Below, in pieces: positions 28,558-36,900 of a DNA stretch of 41,235 nt. Source of the DNA: a virus. The notes below the pieces were generated by a model that saw only the letters and a program-made list of their open reading frames with translations, ran no database searches and was not told where the DNA came from. The position numbers and the translations under genes are program-made. The DNA lies in the IMG/VR virus record IMGVR_UViG_3300032116_018332, positions 1 through 41,235 of that record; one strand, written 5' to 3'. Within the stretch, counting starts at the first letter, position 1; each line of letters starts with the position of its first letter.

Positions 28558-28558
28558 T
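28529..28558 (+). promoter_or_regulatory. sigma70-type promoter inside the end of the upstream gene
   Basis: A perfect TTGACA (28529-28534), 18-nt spacer and perfect TATAAT (28553-28558), giving a leader of about 25 nt with CAGGA before ATG 28587. Confidence 0.85.
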
Positions 28559-28586
28559 TACTCATAATTAACAAACAGGAGTGATT

Positions 28587-29765
28587 ATGGCTCGCGTCAA
28601 AGCTAAAAAAGTTGTTGTAAAATCCACAACTTCCAAATCCAAACGTGATACTAGCCCAAATTGGGAAGGTAGCGAAGCTTGGTCTATTGACAAGTTTTAT
28701 GCACATTTTCATAACAGTTCTTTGTACTACCGTTCTGAATACGGTGGCAAAGAACTGAAGCCTCAAGTTATTAAATGGTTAACGCAAAAAGGCGTGGACA
28801 AAAGCATTATAGCGTCGTTTAAGCGTACTAAAGACTGGCGCAGTCATCTTACCATGGGCACTATTGCTTCTTGCTTGTTGAAGGGTATGCCCGAACAGCG
28901 AGCTGATTTTAACAACGGCAGAAACACTGCGGATTGGTTGTTAGCCCAAGTTAACAAAGTTATAGGTGAAGGTAAGTACGACATCGAAGAAGTAACAGAC
29001 GATGTTGCTAAAACTACAACTGTACAACCTAGTATTCAAGACAGACTACGCGAAGTTGCCCTGTCAATGACTGAAGATATCGAAAATGCTATCGAAAGTT
29101 GGCAATCCGACGCTGAATCTTTTGAGCCAAAGGCTTTTAAGGTTCTTAACTTACTAAAAGGCAAAGATGCTAAGGCAGCTCATGCTCGCGTTATTCGAGA
29201 CCAGTATGCTAAAGACTTAGCAGAACTAGAAGAATTAGCTAGTGGACAAGCTGACGAACAGTTACGTGAAGCGTACAGCCATCGCAGTAAAAAACAGATC
29301 CGCAAGTTAATTGATTTTTACACAGAAGTGAATTCTGCTTGCACCATGCTCATGCAGGAAAGTAAAATCAATCGTAAGCCACGTGCTAAGAAAGTAGTAC
29401 CTGCTGACAAGATTGTTGCTAAACTCAAATATAAAAAGACCGACGAGCCTTTAAAATTAGTCAGTATTAATCCTGCAGACATTCTTGGTTCAAAAGAATT
29501 GTGGATCTACAATACTAAAACTCGTAAATTAGGCAAATATGTAGCTGCCGACTTTAACGAACTTGGTGTCAAAGGTGCTAGTATTACAGGCTTTAGTGAA
29601 GCTAACAGCATTCAAAAAACTCTACGTAAACCTGTTGAACAACTCAAAGAATTTAAGGCAGCAGGTAAAGTTGCACTACGTAAGTTTTTAGAAGACATCA
29701 AAGCAACCGATACAAAATTAAACGGTCGACTAAATGAAGAAACTATTTTGCTTAAAGTAGCATGA
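28587..29765 (+). CDS. Lys-rich, helical hypothetical protein
   Basis: A 392-residue protein with a basic start (MARVKAKKVVVKS) and a helical body rich in Lys/Glu, including RKLIDFYTEVNSACTMLMQESKINRKPRAKKVV and a C-terminal domain with LWIYNTKTRKLGKYVAADF and GASITGFSEANSIQKTLRKP. I recall it as a conserved hypothetical of cyanophage/pelagiphage genomes; function not known to me. Charged content fits nucleic-acid or virion association. Start ATG 28587 is preferred over GTG 28581. Confidence 0.6.
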   Translation: MARVKAKKVVVKSTTSKSKRDTSPNWEGSEAWSIDKFYAHFHNSSLYYRSEYGGKELKPQVIKWLTQKGVDKSIIASFKRTKDWRSHLTMGTIASCLLKGMPEQRADFNNGRNTADWLLAQVNKVIGEGKYDIEEVTDDVAKTTTVQPSIQDRLREVALSMTEDIENAIESWQSDAESFEPKAFKVLNLLKGKDAKAAHARVIRDQYAKDLAELEELASGQADEQLREAYSHRSKKQIRKLIDFYTEVNSACTMLMQESKINRKPRAKKVVPADKIVAKLKYKKTDEPLKLVSINPADILGSKELWIYNTKTRKLGKYVAADFNELGVKGASITGFSEANSIQKTLRKPVEQLKEFKAAGKVALRKFLEDIKATDTKLNGRLNEETILLKVA

Positions 29766-29780
29766 TAGATAAGTATGTAC

Positions 29781-29815
29781 AGAGGACTTAGGCATTCAAC
29801 CCTCTTTAAATATTC
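29781..29815 (+). promoter_or_regulatory. stem-loop and late-like box in the leader of the QueD-like gene
   Basis: AGAGG (29781-29785) pairs with CCTCT (29801-29805) around a 15-nt loop, followed by TTTAAATATTC (29805-29815). The core AGAGG...CCCTCT then an A/T-rich tail resembles a preQ1-I riboswitch P1, but the loop and tail do not match its consensus well. It may instead be a weak terminator plus a late box (TTTAAATA). Confidence 0.35.
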
Positions 29816-29847
29816 TGCATGCCATTGCTAACTTTAAGGAGATATCA

Positions 29848-30372
29848 ATGGCAAAATATTATTCAACAAAAACATATGGCACTGACAGAGGATTAAGTTG
29901 TTGTTTTAGGCAATGGCGTAGCACTCATAGTCATTGCGCATTACTACACGGATACTCGATTGGTATCAAACTAATTTTTGAATCAGAGACACTAGACGAT
30001 CGTAATTGGGTCATGGACTTTGGCGGACTCAAAGCGTTCAAAGAATGGAGTGAGTGGCAATTTGATCATACACTTTGTGTAGCATTAGATGATCCTCACC
30101 TGGAACTTTTTAAACAAATGGCTAAACTAGGCAAACAAGCAGACGGCGGTGTCTGTGATTTAAGACTAGTAGAAGCCGTTGGTTGCGAAAAGTTTGCTGA
30201 ATTAACGTATCGTACCATGAATGAAATACTAGAAGCTTATAGGGAAGGCAGAGGATGGACACATCCAGATGGTCGTGTATTTGAAGCACGATATCCTGTA
30301 GGGCAAGGTGTTAAATTACGTTCAGCAGAAGTATTCGAACACGCTGGTAACTCAGCAATATACGAAGGATAA
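29848..30372 (+). CDS. 6-carboxytetrahydropterin synthase/PTPS-like (QueD-like)
   Basis: A 174-residue protein of the T-fold PTPS/QueD family. It contains FRQWRSTHSHCALLHGYSIGIKL (catalytic Cys and zinc histidines, with HGY where QueD has HGHxY, so one ligand is changed), NWVMDFGGLK, the FDHTLCVALDDP region and C-terminal EVFEHAGNSAIYEG. Family enzymes form 6-carboxytetrahydropterin for queuosine/7-deazaguanine synthesis; phages use this for base modification. No QueC, QueE or FolE gene is in the window. An AAGGAG site precedes the ATG. Confidence 0.85.
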   Translation: MAKYYSTKTYGTDRGLSCCFRQWRSTHSHCALLHGYSIGIKLIFESETLDDRNWVMDFGGLKAFKEWSEWQFDHTLCVALDDPHLELFKQMAKLGKQADGGVCDLRLVEAVGCEKFAELTYRTMNEILEAYREGRGWTHPDGRVFEARYPVGQGVKLRSAEVFEHAGNSAIYEG

Positions 30373-30373
30373 C

Positions 30374-30511
30374 ATGTTTACCTTGTTGTTACTTGTACTA
30401 GTTTTTTTAGTTATAAGTTTAGTAGATTGGACTTGGATAAAATCTAAATTTTATTCATACGATACAGAGCTAATAAAACAAATTTTAGAAGATTATTCCA
30501 AAAGTAAATGA
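30374..30511 (+). CDS. tiny membrane protein
   Basis: A 45-residue protein with a strongly hydrophobic start (FTLLLLVLVFLVISLV) and a charged helical tail (KFYSYDTELIKQILEDYSKSK). It lies 1 nt after the QueD-like stop, without a strong ribosome site, and overlaps the glycosyltransferase gene by 4 nt, so translational coupling is likely. Function unknown. Confidence 0.6.
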   Translation: MFTLLLLVLVFLVISLVDWTWIKSKFYSYDTELIKQILEDYSKSK

Positions 30512-31209
30512 CACAAAGATGGGTAGTTTGCCTAAAACATGGCACAAAGTATTCTTCTGAATACGTAAACAAATTATACAGTATGACTAAAAGGCATTCT
30601 ACGATGCCTTTTAATTTTGCCTGCATTACAGAAAACGCACATGGGCTTGATCCAAATATAAAAATTATTCCTTTACCTCAAGATAATAAGTTAAGTGGAT
30701 GGTGGTACAAGCCTTATGTATTTTCAACAGAAATTCCAATAGATGGAACTATATTATTTTTAGATTTGGATCTAGTAATTGTTAGGAATTTTGATTACTT
30801 ATGGACTTACGAACCTGAAAAGTTTTGCATAATACGAGACTTTGCAAGAAGTAGAGTTAAGCACTGGCACAAATTTAACAGCTCTGTGTTTAGATTAGAA
30901 AAAGGCCAACATGCACACGTATGGAATAATTTAATTTCTGACTACTCCCCTGTTAAAAAAATGCACGGAGATCAGGATTGGATTTATAATCAAATTACCA
31001 AGAACTTTAGTTTTTGGCCTGATCAATGGATACAGAGTTATAAATGGGAAGTAAGATCTAAAAGTGAACTAGTAGGTGTAAATTCTGGAAGAAGATTCTC
31101 TACAGTAAAGAATCCAAAAGTTGATTACGAAACTTCAATATTAGTGTTTCACGGTGATCCTAAACCTAGCGAAGTAAAAGATCCAATAATCATTGACAAC
31201 TGGCGATAA
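30508..31209 (+). CDS. GT8-like glycosyltransferase
   Basis: A 233-residue protein with a GT-A-type pattern: the N-terminal strand WVVCLKHGTKYSSEYV, SGWWYKP before ILFLDLDLVIV, in which D-x-D binds metal and the sugar nucleotide, and later HGDQDWIYNQI and VFHGDPKPSEV. This order is typical of GT8-family and phage-encoded small glycosyltransferases. It could modify phage DNA bases, virion protein or host surface; no partner is evident. The next gene starts 17 nt on, with its own promoter overlapping the end of this gene. Confidence 0.8.
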   Translation: MTQRWVVCLKHGTKYSSEYVNKLYSMTKRHSTMPFNFACITENAHGLDPNIKIIPLPQDNKLSGWWYKPYVFSTEIPIDGTILFLDLDLVIVRNFDYLWTYEPEKFCIIRDFARSRVKHWHKFNSSVFRLEKGQHAHVWNNLISDYSPVKKMHGDQDWIYNQITKNFSFWPDQWIQSYKWEVRSKSELVGVNSGRRFSTVKNPKVDYETSILVFHGDPKPSEVKDPIIIDNWR

Positions 31210-31221
31210 AAGTATTATAAT
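31193..31221 (+). promoter_or_regulatory. sigma70-type promoter with leaderless start
   Basis: A perfect TTGACA (31193-31198), 17-nt spacer and perfect TATAAT (31216-31221), then only 5 nt before ATG 31227. The UvdE mRNA would start at the AUG. Confidence 0.85.
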
Positions 31222-31226
31222 ACATC

Positions 31227-32246
31227 ATGACTAAACGTATAGGTTTCGCTTGCAAATGGATCGACTTTCCGCACCAAGTGGAAGGCATCAAACCAAAAGA
31301 CGAGTGTAAAAAATATAATACTGGTGCTACAACCGTAGCTTGGCTTAATCGTCAAACTAAAGATGTAGCAGTGGCAAAGCTCTGGTCATTGATGGAACAG
31401 AATATTGAATCAACCCGTAAACTAGTAGAAAGAGTAGGTAATCTAGATGAACCACTTAGGATGGTACGTATCAGCAGTGATCTTCTTCCCGTATATACTG
31501 AGTCTAGTTGGAGCTGGTTTTGGCGTCAAGCTGATGTACGATCATACGCCGAAACACATTTTAAACAAGTGGGCGATTTGGCTAGAGCTCGTAACGTTCG
31601 TCTCAGCTTTCATCCTGGGCAATTTACTGTTTTGGCATCTGACAATGAAAATATTGTTCAGCGTTCTATAGAGGAGTTTGAATATCATGCAGATATGGCC
31701 CGTTGGATGGGGTTCGGTATACAATTCCAAGACTTTAAAATCAATGTCCACATTGCGGGTAGAGCCGGTCCAGAAGGTATCCGCAGTGCCTACAAAAAAC
31801 TCAGCACCGAAGCAAGAAATTGCATTACCGTCGAAAACGAAGAAAACTCGTGGGGTTTAGATGATTGTCTCAGTCTTAGCGATCTTATACCTACTGTTCT
31901 TGATATTCATCATCATTGGGTTCGCGAAGGGGAGTATTTGGATCCTAGCGACGCCCGAGTTACACGGGTCATTGACAGCTGGCGCGGTGTTCGTCCTACT
32001 ATGCATTACTCCATCTCAAGAGAAGACGTCTTGGCCGGACATTGTTCAAACACTCTTCCGGACTATCAATCTTTACTAGAGTCTGGTTACAAAAAAGCCA
32101 AGCTTAGAGCACATAGTGATTTTTATTGGAACACGCCTGTAAATGATTGGGCATTAACTTTTAATGATCAATTTGATATTATGTGTGAATCGAAGGCTAA
32201 GAACTTAGCCAGTTTTAAACTATATGAGCATAGTTTGATAAAATAA
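31227..32246 (+). CDS. uvsE: UV damage endonuclease UvdE
   Basis: A 339-residue TIM-barrel endonuclease of the UVDE family. Metal-binding motifs include SFHPGQF, INVHIAG, VENEENSWG and DIHHHWV, with HSDFYW near the C-terminus. It nicks 5' to UV photoproducts and abasic sites, starting alternative excision repair; light-exposed marine phages commonly carry repair genes. It starts without a leader under a consensus promoter and ends at a strong bidirectional terminator. Confidence 0.95.
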   Translation: MTKRIGFACKWIDFPHQVEGIKPKDECKKYNTGATTVAWLNRQTKDVAVAKLWSLMEQNIESTRKLVERVGNLDEPLRMVRISSDLLPVYTESSWSWFWRQADVRSYAETHFKQVGDLARARNVRLSFHPGQFTVLASDNENIVQRSIEEFEYHADMARWMGFGIQFQDFKINVHIAGRAGPEGIRSAYKKLSTEARNCITVENEENSWGLDDCLSLSDLIPTVLDIHHHWVREGEYLDPSDARVTRVIDSWRGVRPTMHYSISREDVLAGHCSNTLPDYQSLLESGYKKAKLRAHSDFYWNTPVNDWALTFNDQFDIMCESKAKNLASFKLYEHSLIK

Positions 32247-32271
32247 AAGGGCTCCGAAGAGCCCTTTTTTA
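32245..32271. terminator. bidirectional rho-independent terminator
   Basis: AGGGCTC (32248-32254), loop CGAA, GAGCCCT (32259-32265), then TTTTT. On the minus strand the loop reads TTCG and is followed by CCTTTTATTTT, so it also serves the convergent EF-hand gene. It is the border between the early block and the late block. Confidence 0.9.
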
Positions 32272-32616
32272 TTGTGCCTTGGGTTTACGACCTCGGGACG
32301 TTTTGACTTTTTCAGTAACTGCCTTTGTTACTTCTTTGGCTTTCTTTGTAGTTTTCTTTACTGCTTCTTTAGCATCTTCTAGATTTACTTTTCCGTCTCC
32401 GTTTACATCTAATACATTAGAAATAACAGGTTGAACAGGTACACTTTCGTGTCCAATTCCGTCTGCTTTAGTTGTTTTAGAGGGAGTTTCAATCTTGTAA
32501 GGTGCTTGCGTAGCAGCATCTAGTGGGTGCTTACCATCTGAACTTTCTTTGTTTAGCATATGGTACCCAACATAAACGATAATAGCCAAAGCTATAATAG
32601 CGATAATGATTTCCAT
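32269..32616 (-). CDS. membrane-anchored EF-hand-like protein
   Basis: A 115-residue protein with an N-terminal membrane segment (MEIIIAIIALAIIVYVGYHML), a low-complexity linker, a single calcium-binding loop DVNGDGKVNLED (about 69-80; D, N, D, G, V, N and D at EF-hand positions), and a Lys-rich tail. The loop fits the dockerin/EF-hand consensus. It would sit in the inner membrane, with the side of the tail uncertain. CTAAGGAG precedes the ATG and a TAAATA box lies upstream. Confidence 0.75.
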   Translation of the reverse strand: MEIIIAIIALAIIVYVGYHMLNKESSDGKHPLDAATQAPYKIETPSKTTKADGIGHESVPVQPVISNVLDVNGDGKVNLEDAKEAVKKTTKKAKEVTKAVTEKVKTSRGRKPKAQ

Positions 32617-32635
32617 AAAAATCTCCTTAGGAAAA

Positions 32636-32651
32636 TATTTAGTTATAAATA
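32636..32651. promoter_or_regulatory. divergent late promoters
   Basis: On the minus strand CTAAATA (32642-32636) serves the EF-hand gene. On the plus strand TATAAATA (32644-32651) is a full consensus match followed by TTCC and ATG 32656, leaving 4 nt before the superoxide dismutase start. Confidence 0.65.
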
Positions 32652-32655
32652 TTCC

Positions 32656-33210
32656 ATGACATACAATTTTATCAAATGGGCACTTGTAGAAAGTACAAAT
32701 GAACCAAAAACACTAGAACTCTATGATTTACCCTACAGCCGTACTGATCTAGACCCGTCAATTAGTAAAGAAACACTAGATGTACACTACGGTAAATTAG
32801 CCAAAGGATATGTAGACCGTTATAATGCAGGAGAAGGAGACCCCGATTTTAACGAAGCGGGCGCCTATTTGCACAATATTTTATTTGCACAATACAAAAA
32901 ACCAGAAAGCAGTAATAGTCCAACTGGTGCAATTTTAGAATTTATTGAAAAACATTTTAAAAGCTTTAATAACTTTGTAGAAAAATTTGAAGTTGAAGCT
33001 ATGAAGCTACAAGGATCAAATTGGATTTACTTAGCTAAGAACGGCAAAATTAAAAGCATACCGAACCATCAAACACGTAGTGATATTGTACTGTTAATTG
33101 ATTGGTGGGAACATGCTTGGTTCTTGGATTACGGTAGCGACAAGAAAAAATATCTAGCTAATCAATGGAAAATTATTAACTGGGAAATTGTTTCCGCTAG
33201 AGTTCACTGA
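32656..33210 (+). CDS. Fe/Mn superoxide dismutase
   Basis: A 184-residue SodA/SodB-family protein. Metal ligands are present: H44 (DVHYGK), H73 (YLHNILF), D149 and H153 (IDWWEHAW). Tyr52 matches the active-site tyrosine. The gateway histidine of E. coli SodB (H30) is Leu48, and the second-sphere region reads PNHQ (H138) where Mn-type have Gln, so metal preference is not predictable. It converts superoxide to O2 and H2O2. ATG 32656 with a 4-nt gap to the late box is preferred over longer frames that run through the promoter region. Confidence 0.9.
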   Translation: MTYNFIKWALVESTNEPKTLELYDLPYSRTDLDPSISKETLDVHYGKLAKGYVDRYNAGEGDPDFNEAGAYLHNILFAQYKKPESSNSPTGAILEFIEKHFKSFNNFVEKFEVEAMKLQGSNWIYLAKNGKIKSIPNHQTRSDIVLLIDWWEHAWFLDYGSDKKKYLANQWKIINWEIVSARVH

Positions 33211-33484
33211 TGTCCTTCATGCTGCTAGCTGGCATGTCCCACACTGTTCTACGCTCAACTGCTTTTCTTTGAGCAAACTTTTTTGTATCACAGATTGAAC
33301 AACAATGAAAAAAATTGTTGTTCAATCGTCGCGGATCTAACTTTCCCTTGTCTCTCTTAAAAATAGTTTTACAATTGTCACATCTTAGAACTACAATAGT
33401 TTTTTTACGAATGTATTGATGGGATGCTCCAAGTTTACTGACTCTTGTAAAGGATTTTTCTTCAGTCTCAAGTGTTAAAAACAT
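33197..33484 (-). CDS. zinc-ribbon hypothetical protein
   Basis: A 95-residue basic protein. C35-x2-C38 (RCDNCKTIF) and C61/C62-x2-C65 (HCCSIC) make a zinc-ribbon-like four-cysteine set. The C-terminus is charged with RRTVWDMP. The minus-strand start follows GTAAATA by 4 nt (CTTA), again a near-leaderless arrangement. It overlaps the superoxide dismutase 3' end by 14 nt. A DNA-binding role is plausible but unproven. Confidence 0.65.
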   Translation of the reverse strand: MFLTLETEEKSFTRVSKLGASHQYIRKKTIVVLRCDNCKTIFKRDKGKLDPRRLNNNFFHCCSICDTKKFAQRKAVERRTVWDMPASSMKDISEL

Positions 33485-33488
33485 TAAG

Positions 33489-33495
33489 TATTTAC
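33489..33495 (-). promoter_or_regulatory. probable late promoter, minus strand
   Basis: GTAAATA on the minus strand with a 4-nt gap to ATG 33484; weaker match to the late consensus. Confidence 0.45.
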
Positions 33496-33516
33496 ATTCG
33501 GATTATAAAATTTTCC

Positions 33517-33524
33517 TATAAATA
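33517..33524 (+). promoter_or_regulatory. T4-type late promoter, plus strand
   Basis: TATAAATA, a full match. ACGGAG then ATG 33545 follow, giving a leader of about 15 nt. Confidence 0.7.
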
Positions 33525-33544
33525 ATGACAACGGAGATTAAAAA

Positions 33545-33898
33545 ATGGTTAATCTTAGCAATAGTGCTATTGAAAAAATTAAAGAATTAATAGAAGAAGA
33601 AGGAAATCCTGATTTAAAACTGCGGGTCTTTGTGCAAGGCGGCGGCTGTTCAGGATTCCAATACGGATTCACATTCGATGAAGAACAGAACGAAGATGAT
33701 TTTGATTTTACATTTAACGGTGTAAAAGTAATTATTGACAGTATGAGTAGTCAGTATTTGCAAAACGCTGAAATAAACTACGTAGAAGATATCACAGGAA
33801 GTCAGTTTACAGTTAAAAATCCTGACGCTAAAACTACCTGTGGATGCGGCAGCAGCTTTTCCGTTGACGAAGAGTTCTACGATAATATCGGAGTATAA
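33545..33898 (+). CDS. A-type Fe-S carrier (ErpA/IscA/HesB-like)
   Basis: A 117-residue protein with the three conserved cysteines of A-type carriers: C35 in GGGCSGF and C99-x-C101 in TTCGCGSSF. The [14 protein letters not shown]-terminus and [12 protein letters not shown] strand match the family. It delivers Fe-S clusters to targets in the cytoplasm. In this window it could supply the Rieske oxygenase or other iron enzymes. It is the first gene after the TATAAATA box and is followed 6 nt later by the giant fibre gene, so it is transcribed with structural genes. Confidence 0.93.
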   Translation: MVNLSNSAIEKIKELIEEEGNPDLKLRVFVQGGGCSGFQYGFTFDEEQNEDDFDFTFNGVKVIIDSMSSQYLQNAEINYVEDITGSQFTVKNPDAKTTCGCGSSFSVDEEFYDNIGV

Positions 33899-33904
33899 TA
33901 AAAA

Positions 33905-36900
33905 ATGGCAAGAAGAGTAATTGATATTGGAGTCCAAGGGAACGACGGAACTGGGGATAGTATTAGAGAAAGTTTTCGAAAAGTAAACGAAAACTTTGTA
34001 GAACTCTATGCTATTTTTAATCAAGGCGATACTATCAGTTTTACAGATCTAGATGATGTTCCTGACGAATTAGGCAGTTACAAAATTCCAATGAGTTCAG
34101 CCGAAGGCGACTTTATTGAAATGCGTTCCTTAGTTGAAGGAACTGGTATAGCCATAGATTACGAAAATGAAGATGGCGAAATTATTATCAGTTCTACTTC
34201 TAGTGAAGTATCTAGTGATCCTAGTCCAACATTAGGCGGTCCTTTAAATGCTAATCTTCAAGGTGTAGCTAATACAATAGATTTTAACGATATTACTGCT
34301 ATTAATAATGCAGTCATTAGTTTTAATGCTACTCACGGAACAAATATTACTGCTGATAGTTTAGTCATCAACAGAGGATATGCAGATTCAAGGTATATAA
34401 ATGTTGCTGGCGATACTATGACTGGTGCATTAAATGTGCCAGCCGGGGCATCAGGAACACAAGTTCCAAGAGTTAGCGAAGTAGTTAAAAAAGCTGGCGA
34501 TACTATGACCGGCGTTTTAACACTATCAGATCATCCTGGGACACTTGCAGGTGTTGGTATTATTAACGGCGATGATGATTTACAAGCAGCTACTAAACTT
34601 TATGTTGACAATTCTAGTTTTAGTAGTGCAACAAATTTATTTGTAGCAACCAGTGGACAGGATGATCCTGATCCTCCTTATCCAGAAGGTAAAGAAGGTC
34701 GAGCATTTGCTTACGCATTTGGAACAGTAAACAGAGCTGCACAAAAAGCGGAAGAAGTTATATATTACAATCGAGCGAGACCAGGACCGTATAAGCAAAC
34801 AATTACCTATACAAATAACGACGTTGCTATATCTTCAATTATTAGTACAGTTAGTTTAACCACTACACAAAGTTTAGGATATATTGAAGCCAGTGATATT
34901 TTGTATAGCAATATTGAATTCATTCAAAAAGAAGTTATAGAACATATAAACACTGAATATCAAGATCTAGTTTATAATGAAGAGTTGTGCGAAAGAGATG
35001 TAGGGTTAATTGTACAGGCTATTCTTTTAGATCTACGTATTGGCGGAAATTATCAGACAGTTAATGCAGGGTTAAGCTATCGCCGAAACGCTAGTGCTAG
35101 ATTTGCAAGTTCAACTCAATTAGAAGAAACCGCAGCTGGTATCGCATACGCACAAACAGTAGCAAATGTTATCTTAAGCGAAACTTTAAGTTACGAACCT
35201 TTACAAGGCGTAGTAGCAATTCAGTATCCAAGTGATCTAGGTTTCGCCATCCCTAACAGCTCAATTAGAAATAATGTAAGCGAGCAGTTCAATGATATTA
35301 TTGATATTTTAAATACAGGACTAAGTGCTGCTCCTACTGTTGACACAGGTAACGGAACATATCTTGTTCAATTTTCAAACGGCGGTAACTCTAGCGTAGA
35401 TCAAGGTATTGCTGCAAACAGAGATATTATTGCAGGCAAAATATTAAGAGGTCAAACGTCAGGTGCTACAGGTAAGATTGTTAGTTATACAGCAGACTAC
35501 GATCCCGGAATTGATGATTTAATTGAAGTACAATTACTACAGCCAATTGAATTTGAAGTAGGTGAGACACTTGAATATGCAGAAAGTATCAATCAATCAG
35601 AGATCACTATTAGAGTTGAGAGTGGATCTTATGAAGAAGATTATCCAATAAGAATTCCAGCTAACGTTTCTCTAAAAGGAGACGAATTTAGACGAGTGCT
35701 TATTCGTCCTAAAGATAGACCAAGTCAAAGTCCTTGGAGAGGAATATTCTTCCGAAGAAACATCGAACACGATGGTATTGACAATGTATTAACTAGATCA
35801 GGTTACGATATTCAGCCTGTTACTATAAATTTAACTACAGATAGACTGACTGCGATTACTGCAATCAAAGCAGGGGTTGGAATACGAATAAGAAGTACCG
35901 GATCATTACCAACCCCATTAACAACAGACGCAGTTACTAGTGCAGGTATTACACTAACTAAAGTTCTTTACGTTAGAGATGTAGTTGGACTAACTTTTAA
36001 ATTATCTGACACTCCTGAAGGTACTGCATTTGATTTAACTGGATTAAACAGTGGTATTCATACTTTAATACCAGAACCGTTAAACACTTTAGGTGCTACA
36101 TGTGCAATTAGTATATCAGCTATCACTAAAGGTACCAGTACTATTGTTACTACTGGATCGGCTCATAATTTAAAAGATGGAGATAGAATAACATTCGCTG
36201 ACGTTGGAGGAATGACTCAGTTAAATGGAAATACTTATTATGCCAAGGCAAGCACCCTAGGGACTACTCAGTTTGAATTGCACGATGCAGAAAAATTGAT
36301 CAGTACTAGTCGAGTAGACAGTACAGCGTACGGTGTGTACACTCCAAGTACTGGTTACGTCAAAGCATTTATTGAATATGGGTACCATTATCTGACTGAT
36401 CCTCGATTAGCTCTATCAAACACTAATCCGGCTCTAAACAACAAACTGATCGATGTTTTCTTAATGAATGATGCAACTATTATAAGAAACGTCACAGCAC
36501 AGGGTCACGGTGGATTTATGATGGTACTTGATCCTGAGGGTCAAATCTTACACAAGTCACCATACTGTCAAACTGCTACCAGTTTTAGTCAAAGTACTCA
36601 TACTCATAGATTTGCAGGCGGACAATATATTGACGGATTTACTGGACGTCTTGGTGCTACTGTTACGTTGTCAGGATCATTCACTGGACCTTTTAGAATT
36701 GGACTTAGTGGATTACCTCGGAATATTAATTCACCTACCAGTTTCTTTTATAACGGATTTCGATATCAAATCAATGCTGTAATTAGATATAGCTCTAATA
36801 CAGCGTTCGTAGTTCTTGATGACACTACACCCTGGGTTGAAAATCCAACATTTGGATTATTAAGTCCACTACTGCCAGGAGGTATTAGAGTCATTATAGA

